Assembly: GCA_963780755.1 (NCBI GenBank)
Contig: CAWACX010000001.1
Span: forward strand, 434,001 to 498,000
Direction of reading: 5' to 3'
Origin: JALYNX01 sp963780755
GTDB taxonomy: Bacteria > Actinomycetota > Acidimicrobiia > Spongiisociales > ZC4RG35
Length of the DNA stretch: 64,000 nucleotides
The translations under genes were made by a program, and so were the position numbers. Under the pieces are notes generated by a model. That model worked only from the letters and a program-made list of their open reading frames with translations, had not been told where the DNA came from and did no database searches. Below are positions 18,041 to 26,833 of this stretch, in pieces. Each line of letters begins with the position of its first letter. Position 1 is the first letter of the stretch.

Positions 18041-18580
18041 ATGCTCTTCTGGCACACGGGGGCCACGCTCTGGTTGTTCCGATGGATCTTTCGGGACCCC
18101 AAGGTCGACGTTCGCTACCTGCTGCTCGGCGCCCTGCTCCCCGACATCCTCGACCTTCCGCTGGGGACGCTCCTCTTCGCCGAGGCGTTTTCGACCGGAG
18201 AGATCTTCTTCCACTCACTGACCCTGGCTGCGGTCTTCATGGCGGTGGTCCTGCTGACGACGAGACGGGGACGGCGGAGGCGGGCGTTCATGGCGGTGGG
18301 CGTCGGCTGGCTGTTCCACCTGATGCTGGACGCCCTCTGGACGGTGCCGGTGGTGTTGTTCTGGCCGTTCTTCGGATTGGAGATCCCGATGGGAGCCTCG
18401 CCGTTCTGGCCCCTGGCCTGGGAGCGGGCCTTGTCCGATCCCTGGCGGTGGGTGCTGGAGGCGGTCGGGCTCGCCTATCTGGTGTGGCTCTGGTTCGCCA
18501 CCGGGCTCAACGACCCGGAGCGTCGGAAGGGCCTCTGGACCACCGGGCGCATCCCTGACCTGGTAGCCGACCATGCGTAG
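18041..18580 (+). CDS. YdjM-like inner-membrane metal-dependent hydrolase
   Basis: A 179-residue membrane protein with about four hydrophobic segments. The conserved polar residues of the family lie at 'FWHTGATLW', 'LLPDILD', 'FFHSLTL' and 'FHLMLDALW', giving His/Asp clusters that look like a membrane-edge metal site. It starts three bases after the zinc-ribbon gene stop, so it is probably in the same operon. The family is called putative metal-dependent hydrolase (LexA-regulated in E. coli), and no substrate is established. Confidence 0.75.
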   Translation: MLFWHTGATLWLFRWIFRDPKVDVRYLLLGALLPDILDLPLGTLLFAEAFSTGEIFFHSLTLAAVFMAVVLLTTRRGRRRRAFMAVGVGWLFHLMLDALWTVPVVLFWPFFGLEIPMGASPFWPLAWERALSDPWRWVLEAVGLAYLVWLWFATGLNDPERRKGLWTTGRIPDLVADHA

Positions 18581-19233
18581 CTTCGTGCTGATCGCCCTCA
18601 TCGTGTTGGCGGCAGCCTGCGGTGACCCGGAAACGGGGGAGACCACAATCACGCCTGGGCTCGGGCGCTGACTCGCCGGCACAGGCCGTCGAGGACCTGA
18701 GCACCTTCCTCTCCGAGGGGGACTTCGCGGCTGCAAGTTCCCTCGCCGTGCCCGGTCAGGCGGCGCTGGCCTCGTTGGCCGAGGGAGCCAGCCCGGGGGA
18801 GGTCGCCGATGCCCTGGAGAACGGGGACACCGAGATCGCGGCCAACTTCTGGAGCGGGTTCGCCCAGGGAGCCGGGGAGACGCTCACCGGCGAGATCGAG
18901 GTCGCCGAGTCCGGCACCCAGACTGAGTCGGAAGTCGAGTTCCACATCGTCGAGGTGAGCCCTGAATCGGGTGGGGAGGGCCGGGTCATCACCCAGGACG
19001 TCGATGGGCACCGGGTGGACCTGTTCGCCTCGTTCGGCGCCGGGCTCTCCGAGAGCCTGATCCTGCCCTATGAGCAGTTACTGGAGACCCAAAGCGAGGA
19101 CGGGGCGACCATCCTCCTGGCCTCGCGCGACCTGGTGCCGTCCCTGATGGTTGCTGCCTCCGCTCCCGGTCTCGACCCCGGGTCGGTCCAGGAGATCCTC
19201 CGGTTGGTGGAGTTGATCACCCGAGTGGGGTGA
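18573..19233 (+). CDS. Small lipoprotein of unknown function, one frameshift
   Basis: The ATG at 18573 overlaps the previous gene's stop and opens a lipoprotein signal with lipobox 'VLAAAC' ending at about residue 16. The frame stops at 18672, but removing one G from the GGG at 18657-18659 joins it to 'GSGADSPAQAVEDLSTFLSEG' and a 190-residue acidic domain ending at 19233. The mature domain resembles small DUF4878-like or NTF2-like lipoproteins in having a helix followed by alternating strands, but no family is certain. It probably sits on the outer face of the membrane. Confidence 0.65.
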
Positions 19234-19238
19234 CCCGG

Positions 19239-20222
19239 TCAGAGGTTGCGAAGCACGGGGAGGACCTCGCTCCCGATGAGCCGAATCAGGTCTGGCTGGT
19301 CGAGCGATGCCATCTGGATCGTGACTACATCCGCGCCTAGGTCCTCGACCAAGGGCCGGTAGATCTCCACGATCTCGTGTGCAGTTGCCACCAACGGGTA
19401 GCGGCCGAGGATCTCCTCACGGGGGAGGGCGTCAGCGCGCTCCCTGAGATCGGCCGGATCCACTGCCTCGAGCCGCCCGGGGGCCCTCAGCCCACGCCAG
19501 GAGTAGAGAGCCTTCCATGCCTCGTCCTGGTCGGCGGCCATGACCGCCCAACGTGTCGCCAGGATCAACGGGTCGGGCCTTCCCGCGGAACTGGCGGCTT
19601 CCCGGACCGGGTTGACCACGTTTTCCATGGTTTCCGCCGGGTCCTTGACGGAGGTGACCACGCCCTGTGCGAGGCGGCCTGCGAGGTCCGCCGACTTGGG
19701 CCCGCCGGCGGCGAGGAGGATCGGCACCGGGCCCAGGGGAGGGGAGTAGAGCATGGCGCGGTCGGTGCGGTAGTACTCCCCCTCGTAAGTGAGCTTCTCC
19801 CCGTCCAGCAGCCGTCGCATGATCTCGAGAGACTCCGTCATCCGGGCGTTGCGCTCGGCGTAGCCAGGGAAGGAGTACCCCAGCGGGCCCTCATTGATGT
19901 TCTCGCCCGTCCCTACACCGAGCGTGAACCTCCCTGAGGAGAGGCGGTCCAGGGTCGCCGCCGCTTGCGCGACCACCCCGGGGTGATATCGGAAGAGGGG
20001 AGTGGTGACCCCGGTGGCGAATTCGATGTGCTCCGTCGCGGCCGCCATGGCCCCGATGGTGGAGAAGGCGAAACCCGAGGCCGAAGCGTCGTCCACCCAG
20101 GGGTGGAAGTGCTCGGAGACGACGACCATGTCGAAGCCGGCGTCCTCGGCGATGCGGGCGTGCTCCACCAGTTGCTCTGGGTGCCACTGCTCGTGGCCGC
20201 AGAAGTAGGCGAACTTGGTCAA
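19239..20222 (-). CDS. F420-dependent LLM-class oxidoreductase (FGD-like)
   Basis: A 327-residue luciferase-like TIM-barrel protein. Family landmarks are 'ARIAEDAGFDMVVVSEHFHPW', 'IEFATGVTTPLFRYHPGVVAQA' and 'FTLGVGTGENINE'. These match the TIGR03557-type subgroup near F420-dependent glucose-6-phosphate dehydrogenase, where His and Glu residues of 'SEHFHPW' and 'GTGENINE' contact F420 and substrate. The start is TTG at 20222, with GGGAGGAA about ten bases before it. It implies F420 synthesis elsewhere in the genome. The substrate cannot be assigned. A long hairpin lies immediately upstream. Confidence 0.88.
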   Translation of the reverse strand: MTKFAYFCGHEQWHPEQLVEHARIAEDAGFDMVVVSEHFHPWVDDASASGFAFSTIGAMAAATEHIEFATGVTTPLFRYHPGVVAQAAATLDRLSSGRFTLGVGTGENINEGPLGYSFPGYAERNARMTESLEIMRRLLDGEKLTYEGEYYRTDRAMLYSPPLGPVPILLAAGGPKSADLAGRLAQGVVTSVKDPAETMENVVNPVREAASSAGRPDPLILATRWAVMAADQDEAWKALYSWRGLRAPGRLEAVDPADLRERADALPREEILGRYPLVATAHEIVEIYRPLVEDLGADVVTIQMASLDQPDLIRLIGSEVLPVLRNL

Positions 20223-20246
20223 TGCGCTCTCATTCCTCCCATTCTG

Positions 20247-20284
20247 GCGCAGGGATGTGTGGCTCTGGCCCTACATCCCTGCGC
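20247..20284. terminator. Perfect 12-base inverted repeat, possible terminator or leader hairpin
   Basis: GCGCAGGGATGT at 20247-20258 is the exact reverse complement of 20273-20284, with a 14-base loop. It lies between two minus-strand genes: downstream of the lipoprotein gene that stops at 20319 and 25 bases upstream of the oxidoreductase start. No T run follows it on the minus strand, so a classic intrinsic terminator is not complete. It could also be a 5' leader structure or a repeated palindrome. Confidence 0.5.
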
Positions 20285-20318
20285 GAAAACGGTTTCAAGA
20301 AAAAAGGGGGTTGGTGGC

Positions 20319-22010
20319 TCACTGGTAGGAGACGTACACCGGGGTCGGCACCTTGGCGATGGTGTATGCCGGGGTCGGTGTCTCCGGGTCCATCCTGAAG
20401 AAGTTCTTCCACCCCCACCGCCAGTGAGCCGCCTCGGTGCCCTCGGTCAGGAAGCGATAGGTGTCGTCCTTGGTCGCGGTCGGTCCCTGCCCGTCCATCT
20501 GGATCACCATCTGCAACTCGGGGCGCTCTTTGAGGGTCTCACGGTCCAGGATCATTCGGGTCTGGAACTGGTGGACGAGGAGCATCTTCTGGGGAAGGCC
20601 GTTGGCACGGACCAGGTCGGCCAGCCAGTCGACCACGGTGTTGACTTCGGCCGCGGTCACCTGGCCGGTCTGCACCAGGTGCACCTGATCCGACCCGATC
20701 CGCCATTCCGGGTCGAGGGCCAGGCCGACAAAGGGCAGCTTCAGCAGTTCCTCGTATTGCTTGGCCTGGGTGAGGAAGTCCTCCCGCCCGGGTTGAAGGT
20801 CGAGGATGACATACATCCCGTTGGCCTGGGCCACCTGGATCCAGGCATCGAAGGTGGAGATCGGCCATTCGAAGCTGTAGTCGCTGTCGTCGGTGGCGGT
20901 GGCACTGGCAACACTGGCGATCATCTCGAAGGTCGGGATCACCTGATATCCGTCCGCGGCGTACTCGGTGAGGAGCGGCTGCATTCGGGCCAGCGTCTCC
21001 TCAGGCCCCTGATCTCCGAGAGCGCCCAGGCCAACCGTCTCGGGGTGACCGTAGAACGCGACGTAACGGCGGGGGCGACCCTCCGGGAGCACGTGGAACC
21101 CGCCGCCCGGCACCTGCTGCCCTTTGGCCAGGACCGCCAATTCCCAAGGATCCACCTCGGACATCGTCCCCACGAACCTGATCGCCTCCGCGGGCCTGCC
21201 GGCGAGGGCCGTCCCGACCTGGGGGTAGGCGAGCAGGTCGGCGGGGTCGTAGGCGACCACGCTCGCATCAACTGCCCGCCCGGTGCCGGCCGCGGACAGG
21301 ATCGCCGCCGGGTTGGTGGCATCCATGAGCCACACCGATGTCGACGTAGAGGGACGGGCGAGGCCGGTCACGAGTTGGACCGGGTCGATGGCGGCCGGCG
21401 GTTGAGTGCTCCCCGTGGGCGGGGCGGTCTGGGGGAGAACCACCCGATCCTGCGCGGCAATTGCTCCGAGGGTCTCCACGACCGTGGATGCATCGGGGGT
21501 GGAAGGGAGGCGGAAGTCGGAGGTGAGACCCAAGGCCAACTTCGCCTCGTCGACCGCCTCGGAGATGGTGTGTCGCAGCACCGTCGCTTCGGGAGGGGCT
21601 TGCGCTTCGACATCACCAACCAGGTGCACGTGGAGCGGCTTGAGCCGTCCCAACTCGGCTGCGAGTTGCGGGTGGGGGTGAAGCAAGGGCCCGCCCAGTG
21701 CCGCCGCCAGTTGGGCCGCGGTCGCCAGCTCGTTGATGTCGCCTTCGGCGACCACCACGACATCGTCGGCGCAGACGAAGATCTCGCCGGAGAGGGCGAG
21801 AGCGTCAGTGGCCACCGACCCCGTTGCCACCGGCGCAGTTTCCGCCGTGACATGGACACATGACCGCTCCGCTGGAATGGTTGTGATTGTGGTCGCGACC
21901 TGGGTTGTCGCGGTGGTGGCCACTTCCGTGGTCTCGGTGGGCGTCTCGCCCACGATGGCACTGCAGGCGCTCACGCTGAGCGCGATCAGGCCAATACGAA
22001 TAGATCTCAT
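20319..22010 (-). CDS. Lipoprotein with cell-wall-binding-repeat-2-like region and glycosidase-like C-terminal domain
   Basis: A 563-residue protein. The ATG at 22010 gives a short lipoprotein signal with lipobox 'SVSAC' at residue 15. Residues 55-280 alternate 'VVVAEGDINELATAAQLAAALGG'-like and 'LHVHLVGD' phrases typical of putative cell-wall-binding repeat 2. The C-terminal 250 residues ('PTFEMIASVAS', 'YVILDLQPGREDFL', 'FVGLALDPEWR', 'LLVHQF') look like a TIM-barrel glycosidase-type domain, with Asp/Glu in 'DLQPGRED' and 'ALDPEWR'. This pairing is known in uncharacterised actinobacterial lipoproteins. A role in wall-polymer binding or turnover is inference. Confidence 0.7.
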   Translation of the reverse strand: MRSIRIGLIALSVSACSAIVGETPTETTEVATTATTQVATTITTIPAERSCVHVTAETAPVATGSVATDALALSGEIFVCADDVVVVAEGDINELATAAQLAAALGGPLLHPHPQLAAELGRLKPLHVHLVGDVEAQAPPEATVLRHTISEAVDEAKLALGLTSDFRLPSTPDASTVVETLGAIAAQDRVVLPQTAPPTGSTQPPAAIDPVQLVTGLARPSTSTSVWLMDATNPAAILSAAGTGRAVDASVVAYDPADLLAYPQVGTALAGRPAEAIRFVGTMSEVDPWELAVLAKGQQVPGGGFHVLPEGRPRRYVAFYGHPETVGLGALGDQGPEETLARMQPLLTEYAADGYQVIPTFEMIASVASATATDDSDYSFEWPISTFDAWIQVAQANGMYVILDLQPGREDFLTQAKQYEELLKLPFVGLALDPEWRIGSDQVHLVQTGQVTAAEVNTVVDWLADLVRANGLPQKMLLVHQFQTRMILDRETLKERPELQMVIQMDGQGPTATKDDTYRFLTEGTEAAHWRWGWKNFFRMDPETPTPAYTIAKVPTPVYVSYQ

Positions 22011-22053
22011 CAGGGGTCCCCGGTTGCAGCGCAAGGGTAACTGCGCCCGATTT

Positions 22054-23229
22054 TCAAGCTCGTCGTTGTCGTTTCCAGAGAACGCCGAGAAGGACAAGGG
22101 CGGTTCCAACAAGCCATGTGGTGAGGCTGACGTACAAGGAGAGAAGCAGGCACGAGAGCAGGCCCACCCATGCAGTCAACCGCCCCCGGTCCAAGGCAAG
22201 TACCGCCAGATTGGTGATGCCGTAATAGAGCAGGACAGTGAAGGCGGCGAACGACCAGGTGACGCCGATGTCCCCGACCAGGCAGAGGGCGGCGATAGCG
22301 ACTCCCGAGAGCCATACCGCTGATCGGGGCTGCGAGCGGCGGTCGAGTCGGGACAGCGCCTGAGGCATGTCACCGCGTCGGCCCATGGCAAGCCACACCC
22401 GTGACAGCCCCAGTACGAGGTTGACCAGCACTCCGGCCATCGCAGTGATCGCACCGATCGCGACCACCGTTGAGAGCGGAGGTGCCACAAGGTCGGCAGG
22501 CGTGGCGCCGGCGTCGAGAAGCAACCCCCACCGCGGCCCGTACAAGGAGCTCCCGGCCACCGCTACCCCGAGGTAGAGGATCACCGCGACCCCAAGGGTG
22601 ACCACGACGGCGCTGGGGATGGTCTTTGCAGGTGTTTCGATCTCCTCGCCGAGGGTGGCGATGCGGCCGAACCCGGTGTAGGCCACGAAGAGGAAGGCGA
22701 CTGCCGGTAGCAATCCCTCGAGCCACGCCGGATCCACCATCCCCAATACGCCTTCGCCCGGTTCGAGGACGCTGGGAACGATGAAGGCGAGGAGCCCGGC
22801 GAGGGTGACAACAACCAACGCCGCGTTTACGACCGTGGTTCGACGCACTCCTCCGGCCACCAGTGCGGTGAGTGCCAATGTGATCACGATGGCGAGCCAT
22901 CGGCCGCCAGGGAGCCCCAGGTACAGCGCCAGGCCAAGGGCCGCGCTGGCCGCCGAGGCAGTCTTGGCCAGGAGGAAGAGCCATCCAGCCCCAAAGCCGA
23001 AGCTCGGGCCAAGGGCTTGATAGGCAAACTCATAGGTACCTCCGGCCACCGGGAAAATGCCGGCCAGGTAGGCCGAGGACAGCCCACTGCACAGCGCGAC
23101 CAGGCCTGCGATCGGGATGGCGACGAGCACAGCGTCACCCCACTGGCCGCTTGCGAGCCCGATCGACACGTATGCGCCGGTGCCGAGGATGGCGCCGAGC
23201 CCGGTGATGACAGCTCCACCGAAGCCCAT
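22054..23229 (-). CDS. APC-superfamily amino-acid permease
   Basis: A 391-residue protein with about ten to twelve hydrophobic segments. The first contains the family motif 'GAVITGLGAILGTGAYVS', and 'FVAYTGFGRIATLGEEIETPAKTIPSAV' is the conserved loop of amino-acid/polyamine permeases. The ATG at 23229 is the first standard start. The family-typical 'LRRE' just upstream is also in frame, back to a CTG that overlaps the SRAP stop, so translation may begin there. The substrate is probably a neutral or cationic amino acid. It lies 23 bases after the SRAP gene in the same direction. Confidence 0.82.
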   Translation of the reverse strand: MGFGGAVITGLGAILGTGAYVSIGLASGQWGDAVLVAIPIAGLVALCSGLSSAYLAGIFPVAGGTYEFAYQALGPSFGFGAGWLFLLAKTASAASAALGLALYLGLPGGRWLAIVITLALTALVAGGVRRTTVVNAALVVVTLAGLLAFIVPSVLEPGEGVLGMVDPAWLEGLLPAVAFLFVAYTGFGRIATLGEEIETPAKTIPSAVVVTLGVAVILYLGVAVAGSSLYGPRWGLLLDAGATPADLVAPPLSTVVAIGAITAMAGVLVNLVLGLSRVWLAMGRRGDMPQALSRLDRRSQPRSAVWLSGVAIAALCLVGDIGVTWSFAAFTVLLYYGITNLAVLALDRGRLTAWVGLLSCLLLSLYVSLTTWLVGTALVLLGVLWKRQRRA

Positions 23230-23252
23230 CTCCCGGCGCAGGGCGCCGTCGC

Positions 23253-23930
23253 TCAGAACAGGGTCTCCGGTTCCACCTTCTCCCGGAGCTCAGGCCCGTT
23301 GTTGTGCACCGAATTCACCTGCTTTGAGACCCGGTGCTCCATGATCAGGTCCGGGTCGATCTCGTCGACCACCCCCAGCGCGGCCTCGGAATCTCGCAAG
23401 TCACGATCGAGCCAGGCATCCCAGGAGTCTGGGGCAAGCGAGACCGGCATCCGATCGTGGATGCTGCGAATCACGCCCCCCGCATCGGTAGTGAGGATCG
23501 AGCAACTCCGATCCCACTCCTCGCCGAGCTTTCGGGTCGACCAGATCCCGGCGAACGTCATCGGGAAGCCATCTGCCCGGTACACCCAGTGCGGGGCTCG
23601 ACCCTCCGTCGCAGGCTCCCACTCGTAGAAGCCGTCGGCCGGGATCAGGCACCTTCTCTTGGAGAATGATTCGCGAAAGGCGCCGGAGGTGGTCACCGAC
23701 TCGATCCTGGCGTTGATGTGGATCTTCTTGTCGTCCGCCGCGTAATAGGGCACCAGGCCCCAGCGCATGGTGTCGAGGAGCCGTTTCCCGTCCCGCTCGT
23801 TGATCACATAGATCGGGTCGGTGGGAGCCACGTTCCAGTTGGGCTCCAGGGCTCCGGTGACAACATCGTCGACGCCGAAGTACTCGGCGTAGAAGTCGAG
23901 GTCACCGGTGATCGAGAACCGTCCGCACAT
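23253..23930 (-). CDS. SRAP-family abasic-site processing protein (YedK/HMCES)
   Basis: A 225-residue protein beginning 'MCGRFSIT', which leaves Cys2 as the mature N-terminal nucleophile that cross-links to abasic sites in single-stranded DNA. Other conserved elements are 'WNVAPTDP', 'MRWGLVPYYAADDK', 'INARIESV', 'RCLIPADGFYEWEP' (catalytic Glu) and 'IHDRMPVSL' (catalytic His). The length is normal for the family. It protects replication forks from abasic damage. It is followed by the permease gene and preceded by otsB on the same strand, with four bases between. Confidence 0.92.
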   Translation of the reverse strand: MCGRFSITGDLDFYAEYFGVDDVVTGALEPNWNVAPTDPIYVINERDGKRLLDTMRWGLVPYYAADDKKIHINARIESVTTSGAFRESFSKRRCLIPADGFYEWEPATEGRAPHWVYRADGFPMTFAGIWSTRKLGEEWDRSCSILTTDAGGVIRSIHDRMPVSLAPDSWDAWLDRDLRDSEAALGVVDEIDPDLIMEHRVSKQVNSVHNNGPELREKVEPETLF

Positions 23931-23933
23931 CTC

Positions 23934-24644
23934 TCAGAGGGCCTCGCGTTCGGTTGCCAGGACCTCGAGGAGATCGGCGACCGCCTCGGGATCGGGGACC
24001 ATGGCCCGGGCAAGGGTGGGGCCGGATCCAACGTGGACGGTGACGTCCGGAGGCTTCAGGCTGGCGAAAACGGTCTCGTCGGTCACATCGTCCCCAATGA
24101 ACAACACGTAGCTGGCGGCAAGGGAGACCCGCAGGGCCGAGAGCGCCTTCCCCTTGTCGGTGGTGGAGTCGGTGAGCTCGAGGATGTCTTTGCCGTCGAG
24201 GAGGGTGATCCCGACCGACTCGGCGGCCAGCCTTCGAATCTCCTCGACCGCCGCCGCCGGGTCCGTCGCCGTCCGGTAGTGGAACGCCACCGAGTGGTTC
24301 TTCTGCTCGACGAGTGAGCCCGGCACTTCAAGGCTGAGCTCGCTGATCCGGGCCCTGATCGCGCTCAGGTTGGGCGATTCGGGGAGCATCCCACCTCCGG
24401 CATCGGCGCCGTGCTCTCCGATCAGGATGAACCGCCGGTCGTCGAATCGCTCCACGAGGTCGGAGCGACGACGACCGGAGATGATCGCAACATGTGTCCC
24501 TGGAGTTGCGGCGAGTCGCTTCAGTGCCTCGACAGCCCGGGGGATGGGGACGGCAGCCAGGATGTCGTCGACGAGATGGCTCAGCGTCCCGTCGAAATCG
24601 GAGGCCACCAGCAGCGAGGGGACCGCGCCGAGGAAATCGATCAC
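23934..24644 (-). CDS. otsB: Trehalose-6-phosphate phosphatase
   Basis: A 236-residue HAD-superfamily phosphatase. Motif I is 'ASDFDGTLSHL' (nucleophile Asp in DFDGT), motif II is 'VAIISGRRR', and 'TDKGKAL' with 'VLFIGDDVTDETVF' provide motifs III and IV. It dephosphorylates trehalose 6-phosphate to trehalose. The GTG at 24644 overlaps the stop of the frame-corrected otsA as GTGA, the usual coupling of this pair. The sequence is open a further 16 codons upstream, but that stretch encodes the end of otsA in another frame. Confidence 0.9.
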   Translation of the reverse strand: MIDFLGAVPSLLVASDFDGTLSHLVDDILAAVPIPRAVEALKRLAATPGTHVAIISGRRRSDLVERFDDRRFILIGEHGADAGGGMLPESPNLSAIRARISELSLEVPGSLVEQKNHSVAFHYRTATDPAAAVEEIRRLAAESVGITLLDGKDILELTDSTTDKGKALSALRVSLAASYVLFIGDDVTDETVFASLKPPDVTVHVGSGPTLARAMVPDPEAVADLLEVLATEREAL

Positions 24645-26027
24645 GCCCCGATCTCCTCCAGGTTGTGTCGTGCCCAGGCGTGGACATCCCAATGCCTGAC
24701 GACCCGGCGCAACCTCGACATCCGCTTCCCCTGTTCCATCTCATTCATTGTGATCGCCTGGTGGAGCGACAGCGCCAGGGCATCGAGGTCATAGGGATTC
24801 GACGATCAGCGCATCCTTCAGGCGCTCGGCGGCGCCGGCGAACTCACTGAGGATCAGAACCCCGGTGTTGTCGAGTCGGGTCACCACGTATTCGAGGGCA
24901 ACCAGGTTCATCCCGTCCCGGAGTGGGGTGATCAGCATCACATCGGCCGACAGATAGGCACCGACCAACTCCTCGAAGCCGAGCGAGCGGTAGAGGTAGT
25001 GGACCGGGACCCATGCCGCCCGGCCGAAGCGGCCGTTGATCCGGCCCACCATCTCCTCGACCCGGCGCCGGATCGTCTGGTACTCCCCGACGTCTTCCCT
25101 GCTCGGCACTGCGACCTGGACCATCGACACCCTGCCCAGGAGCTCGGGATGGCGGTCGAGCATGACCTCGAAGGCCCTGAGGCGAAGGTCGATCCCTTTC
25201 GTGTAGTCGAGGCGGTCCACACCGAGGATCACGTGATCGGGGTTTCCCAGGTCCGAGCGGATCCGGGCTGCCGCGGTGTTGGCTGCAGCCGAGGCGGCAC
25301 TGTGCACGCTGCGCTCGACGTCGATCGAGATCGGGACCGCCTGGCAGCGCACGGTCCGGCCCCGGTACTCGAGCGCGGATGCGGGACCCCGGGCCCCGGC
25401 GATCTCCCGCGCCGCGGCGGCGAAGTTGAGCACCGCCCGCTTGGTCTGGAACGCCAGATAGTCGGCGCCGAGAAGCCCCTCTAAGACCTGGGACCGCCAG
25501 GGGAGGCGCTCGAAGATGTCGATCGGGGGGAACGGGATGTGGAGAAAGAACCCGATCCTGGCCCGGGGGAGACGCTGCCTGAGCATGCTCGGCACCAGCT
25601 GGAGTTGGTAGTCGTGCACCCACACCCGGCTGTTGCGGTCGGCGACTCCGGCCACCGCGTCCGCGAACCGCTCACTGACCTGTTGATGGGGCCTCCACCA
25701 GTGGCGGTGGAACTCCAGAGGACGAATCGCGTCGTGATATAGGGGCCAGATAGTGCCGTTGCAGAAGCCGTCGTAATGGTTCTCGATCTCGTCGGTGGAG
25801 AGCGCCACGGAGCGGTTGGTGATGCCCTCGACCTCGAAGGTCTTTTCCCGTCCGCCGGCGCCGCCGTCCCAGCCCACCCAGACCCCGCCTCGCTCACGGA
25901 GCACCGGGGCCAGGGCCGCGACCAGGCCGCCGGGGCTGGTGGACCACTTGCCGGTGGCTCCGTCTCTGGTGACCGGGAGTCGGTGAGCGGCGACCACAAG
26001 GGGGCGCTTCGAGGGGCTTCCGGCCAT
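24641..26027 (-). CDS. otsA: Trehalose-6-phosphate synthase, one frameshift near the C-terminus
   Basis: A GT20 enzyme that transfers glucose from a nucleotide donor to glucose 6-phosphate. Landmarks are 'VVAAHRLPVTRD' at the N-terminus, 'RVWVHDYQLQLVPSMLR', 'FFLHIPFPPIDIFERLPW', 'ILGVDRLDYTKGIDLRL' and 'LITPLRDGMNLVALEYV'. The frame stops at 24789 after 'DALIVES'. Dropping one base near 24800 gives 'DALIVNPYDLDALALSLHQA' and continues to a stop at 24641, adding the conserved tail with 'MEQGKRMSRLR'. The start is ATG at 26027. With otsB it makes trehalose for osmotic and desiccation protection. Confidence 0.88.
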
Positions 26028-26071
26028 CAGCGATGACCCTACCGATCCCCGGCGTGCCAACATCGACGGCG

Positions 26072-26434
26072 ATGCTGGCCGCACTGAACTTCGGAGCGCT
26101 CGGGCTCGGTCTTGGTGCCGGAACTCTGACCACCTGGCTCGCGTCCCTGCTCGGCGGGCTCTTGTTCAACGCGCCATATGCCAACCTTCTGGTCGGAATT
26201 CCGCTCGGCTTTGCGGCAGGGGGTTGGGTCGCCGGTAGATACGCCCGACATTCGGAGCATTTTCACGGAGCGGTCACCGGTCTTCTCCTCACCGGCTTGG
26301 TGATCGTTGTCTCCGCCATGTCCGGCGGCACCGCAGGCACCGGATCGGTACTCGGGCTCGCATTGCTGGCCATCGTGATATCCGGCCTCGCCGGATGGCT
26401 CGCCGGTAGGAGAAAGCGGCGGCCGGAGACCTAA
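26072..26434 (+). CDS. Small four-helix membrane protein (TIGR04086-like)
   Basis: A 120-residue hydrophobic protein with about four glycine-rich membrane segments ('LGAGTLTTWLASLLGGLLF', 'LLVGIPLGFAAGGWVAG', 'LLLTGLVIVVSAMSGGT', 'LALLAIVISGLAGWLAG') and a basic C-terminal tail. Similar small proteins are widespread in actinobacteria and firmicutes without known function. I choose the ATG at 26072 over the one at 26033 because the latter leaves only five bases to the divergent otsA start. The stop at 26434 is four bases before the RNase P RNA, so the rnpB promoter must lie within this gene or be shared. Confidence 0.6.
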   Translation: MLAALNFGALGLGLGAGTLTTWLASLLGGLLFNAPYANLLVGIPLGFAAGGWVAGRYARHSEHFHGAVTGLLLTGLVIVVSAMSGGTAGTGSVLGLALLAIVISGLAGWLAGRRKRRPET

Positions 26435-26438
26435 AATA

Positions 26439-26790
26439 GAGCTGTCGAGCCCGTTGGACGGCCGCGGTCGCAAGATCGAGGAAAGTCCGGACTCCACAGG
26501 GCACGGTGCTGGGTAACACCCAGGCGGGGTGACCCGACGGATAGTGCAACAGAGAGCAGACCGCCGATGGCCCGTTTTTGCGGGATCAGGCAAGGGTGAA
26601 ACGGTGAGGTAAGAGCTCACCAGCGTCCCGGGTGACCGGGCGGCTAGGCAAACCCCACCGGGAGCAAGGCCAAGCAGGGACGACGGCTGCCCGCCGATCA
26701 AGTCCCGGGTAGGCCGCGCGAGCGTATCGGCAACGGTGCGCCCAGATGGATGGTCGTCCTAGACAGAATCCGGCTTACAGACTGGCTCGC
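26439..26790 (+). ncRNA. rnpB: RNase P RNA component, class A
   Basis: The catalytic RNA that matures tRNA 5' ends. The universally conserved core 'GAGGAAAGTCCGGACTCC' is at about 26477-26494. 'CAACAGAGAGCAGACCGCC' and 'GGCAAGGGTGAAACGGTGAGGTAAGAGCTCACCAG' elements follow, and the 3' core 'ACAGAATCCGGCTTACAGA' is at 26764-26782. The 5' GAGCC and the terminal GGCTC pair as P1. The length, about 350 bases, and the presence of the P13/P14-like region fit class A as in actinobacteria. Exact ends are estimated from the P1 pairing. Confidence 0.95.
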
Positions 26791-26797
26791 AACGTGG

Positions 26798-26826
26798 AGA
26801 GGGCTCCCCGAAAGGGGGGGCCCTCT
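26798..26826 (+). terminator. Intrinsic terminator-like hairpin after rnpB
   Basis: A 12-base-pair stem, AGAGGGCTCCCC paired with the G run and CCCTCT and including one G-T pair, closes a small GAAA-type loop. It follows the RNase P RNA by seven bases. The tail after it is only moderately T-rich (TCGCATTT). The stem could serve the convergent lipoprotein gene as well, whose stop is eight bases away. Confidence 0.75.
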
Positions 26827-26833
26827 TCGCATT

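Noticed and set aside
19965..21863. 632-residue plus-strand frame
   Set aside because: Antisense shadow of the oxidoreductase and lipoprotein genes; composition is His/Gly/Arg-rich with no recognisable motif.
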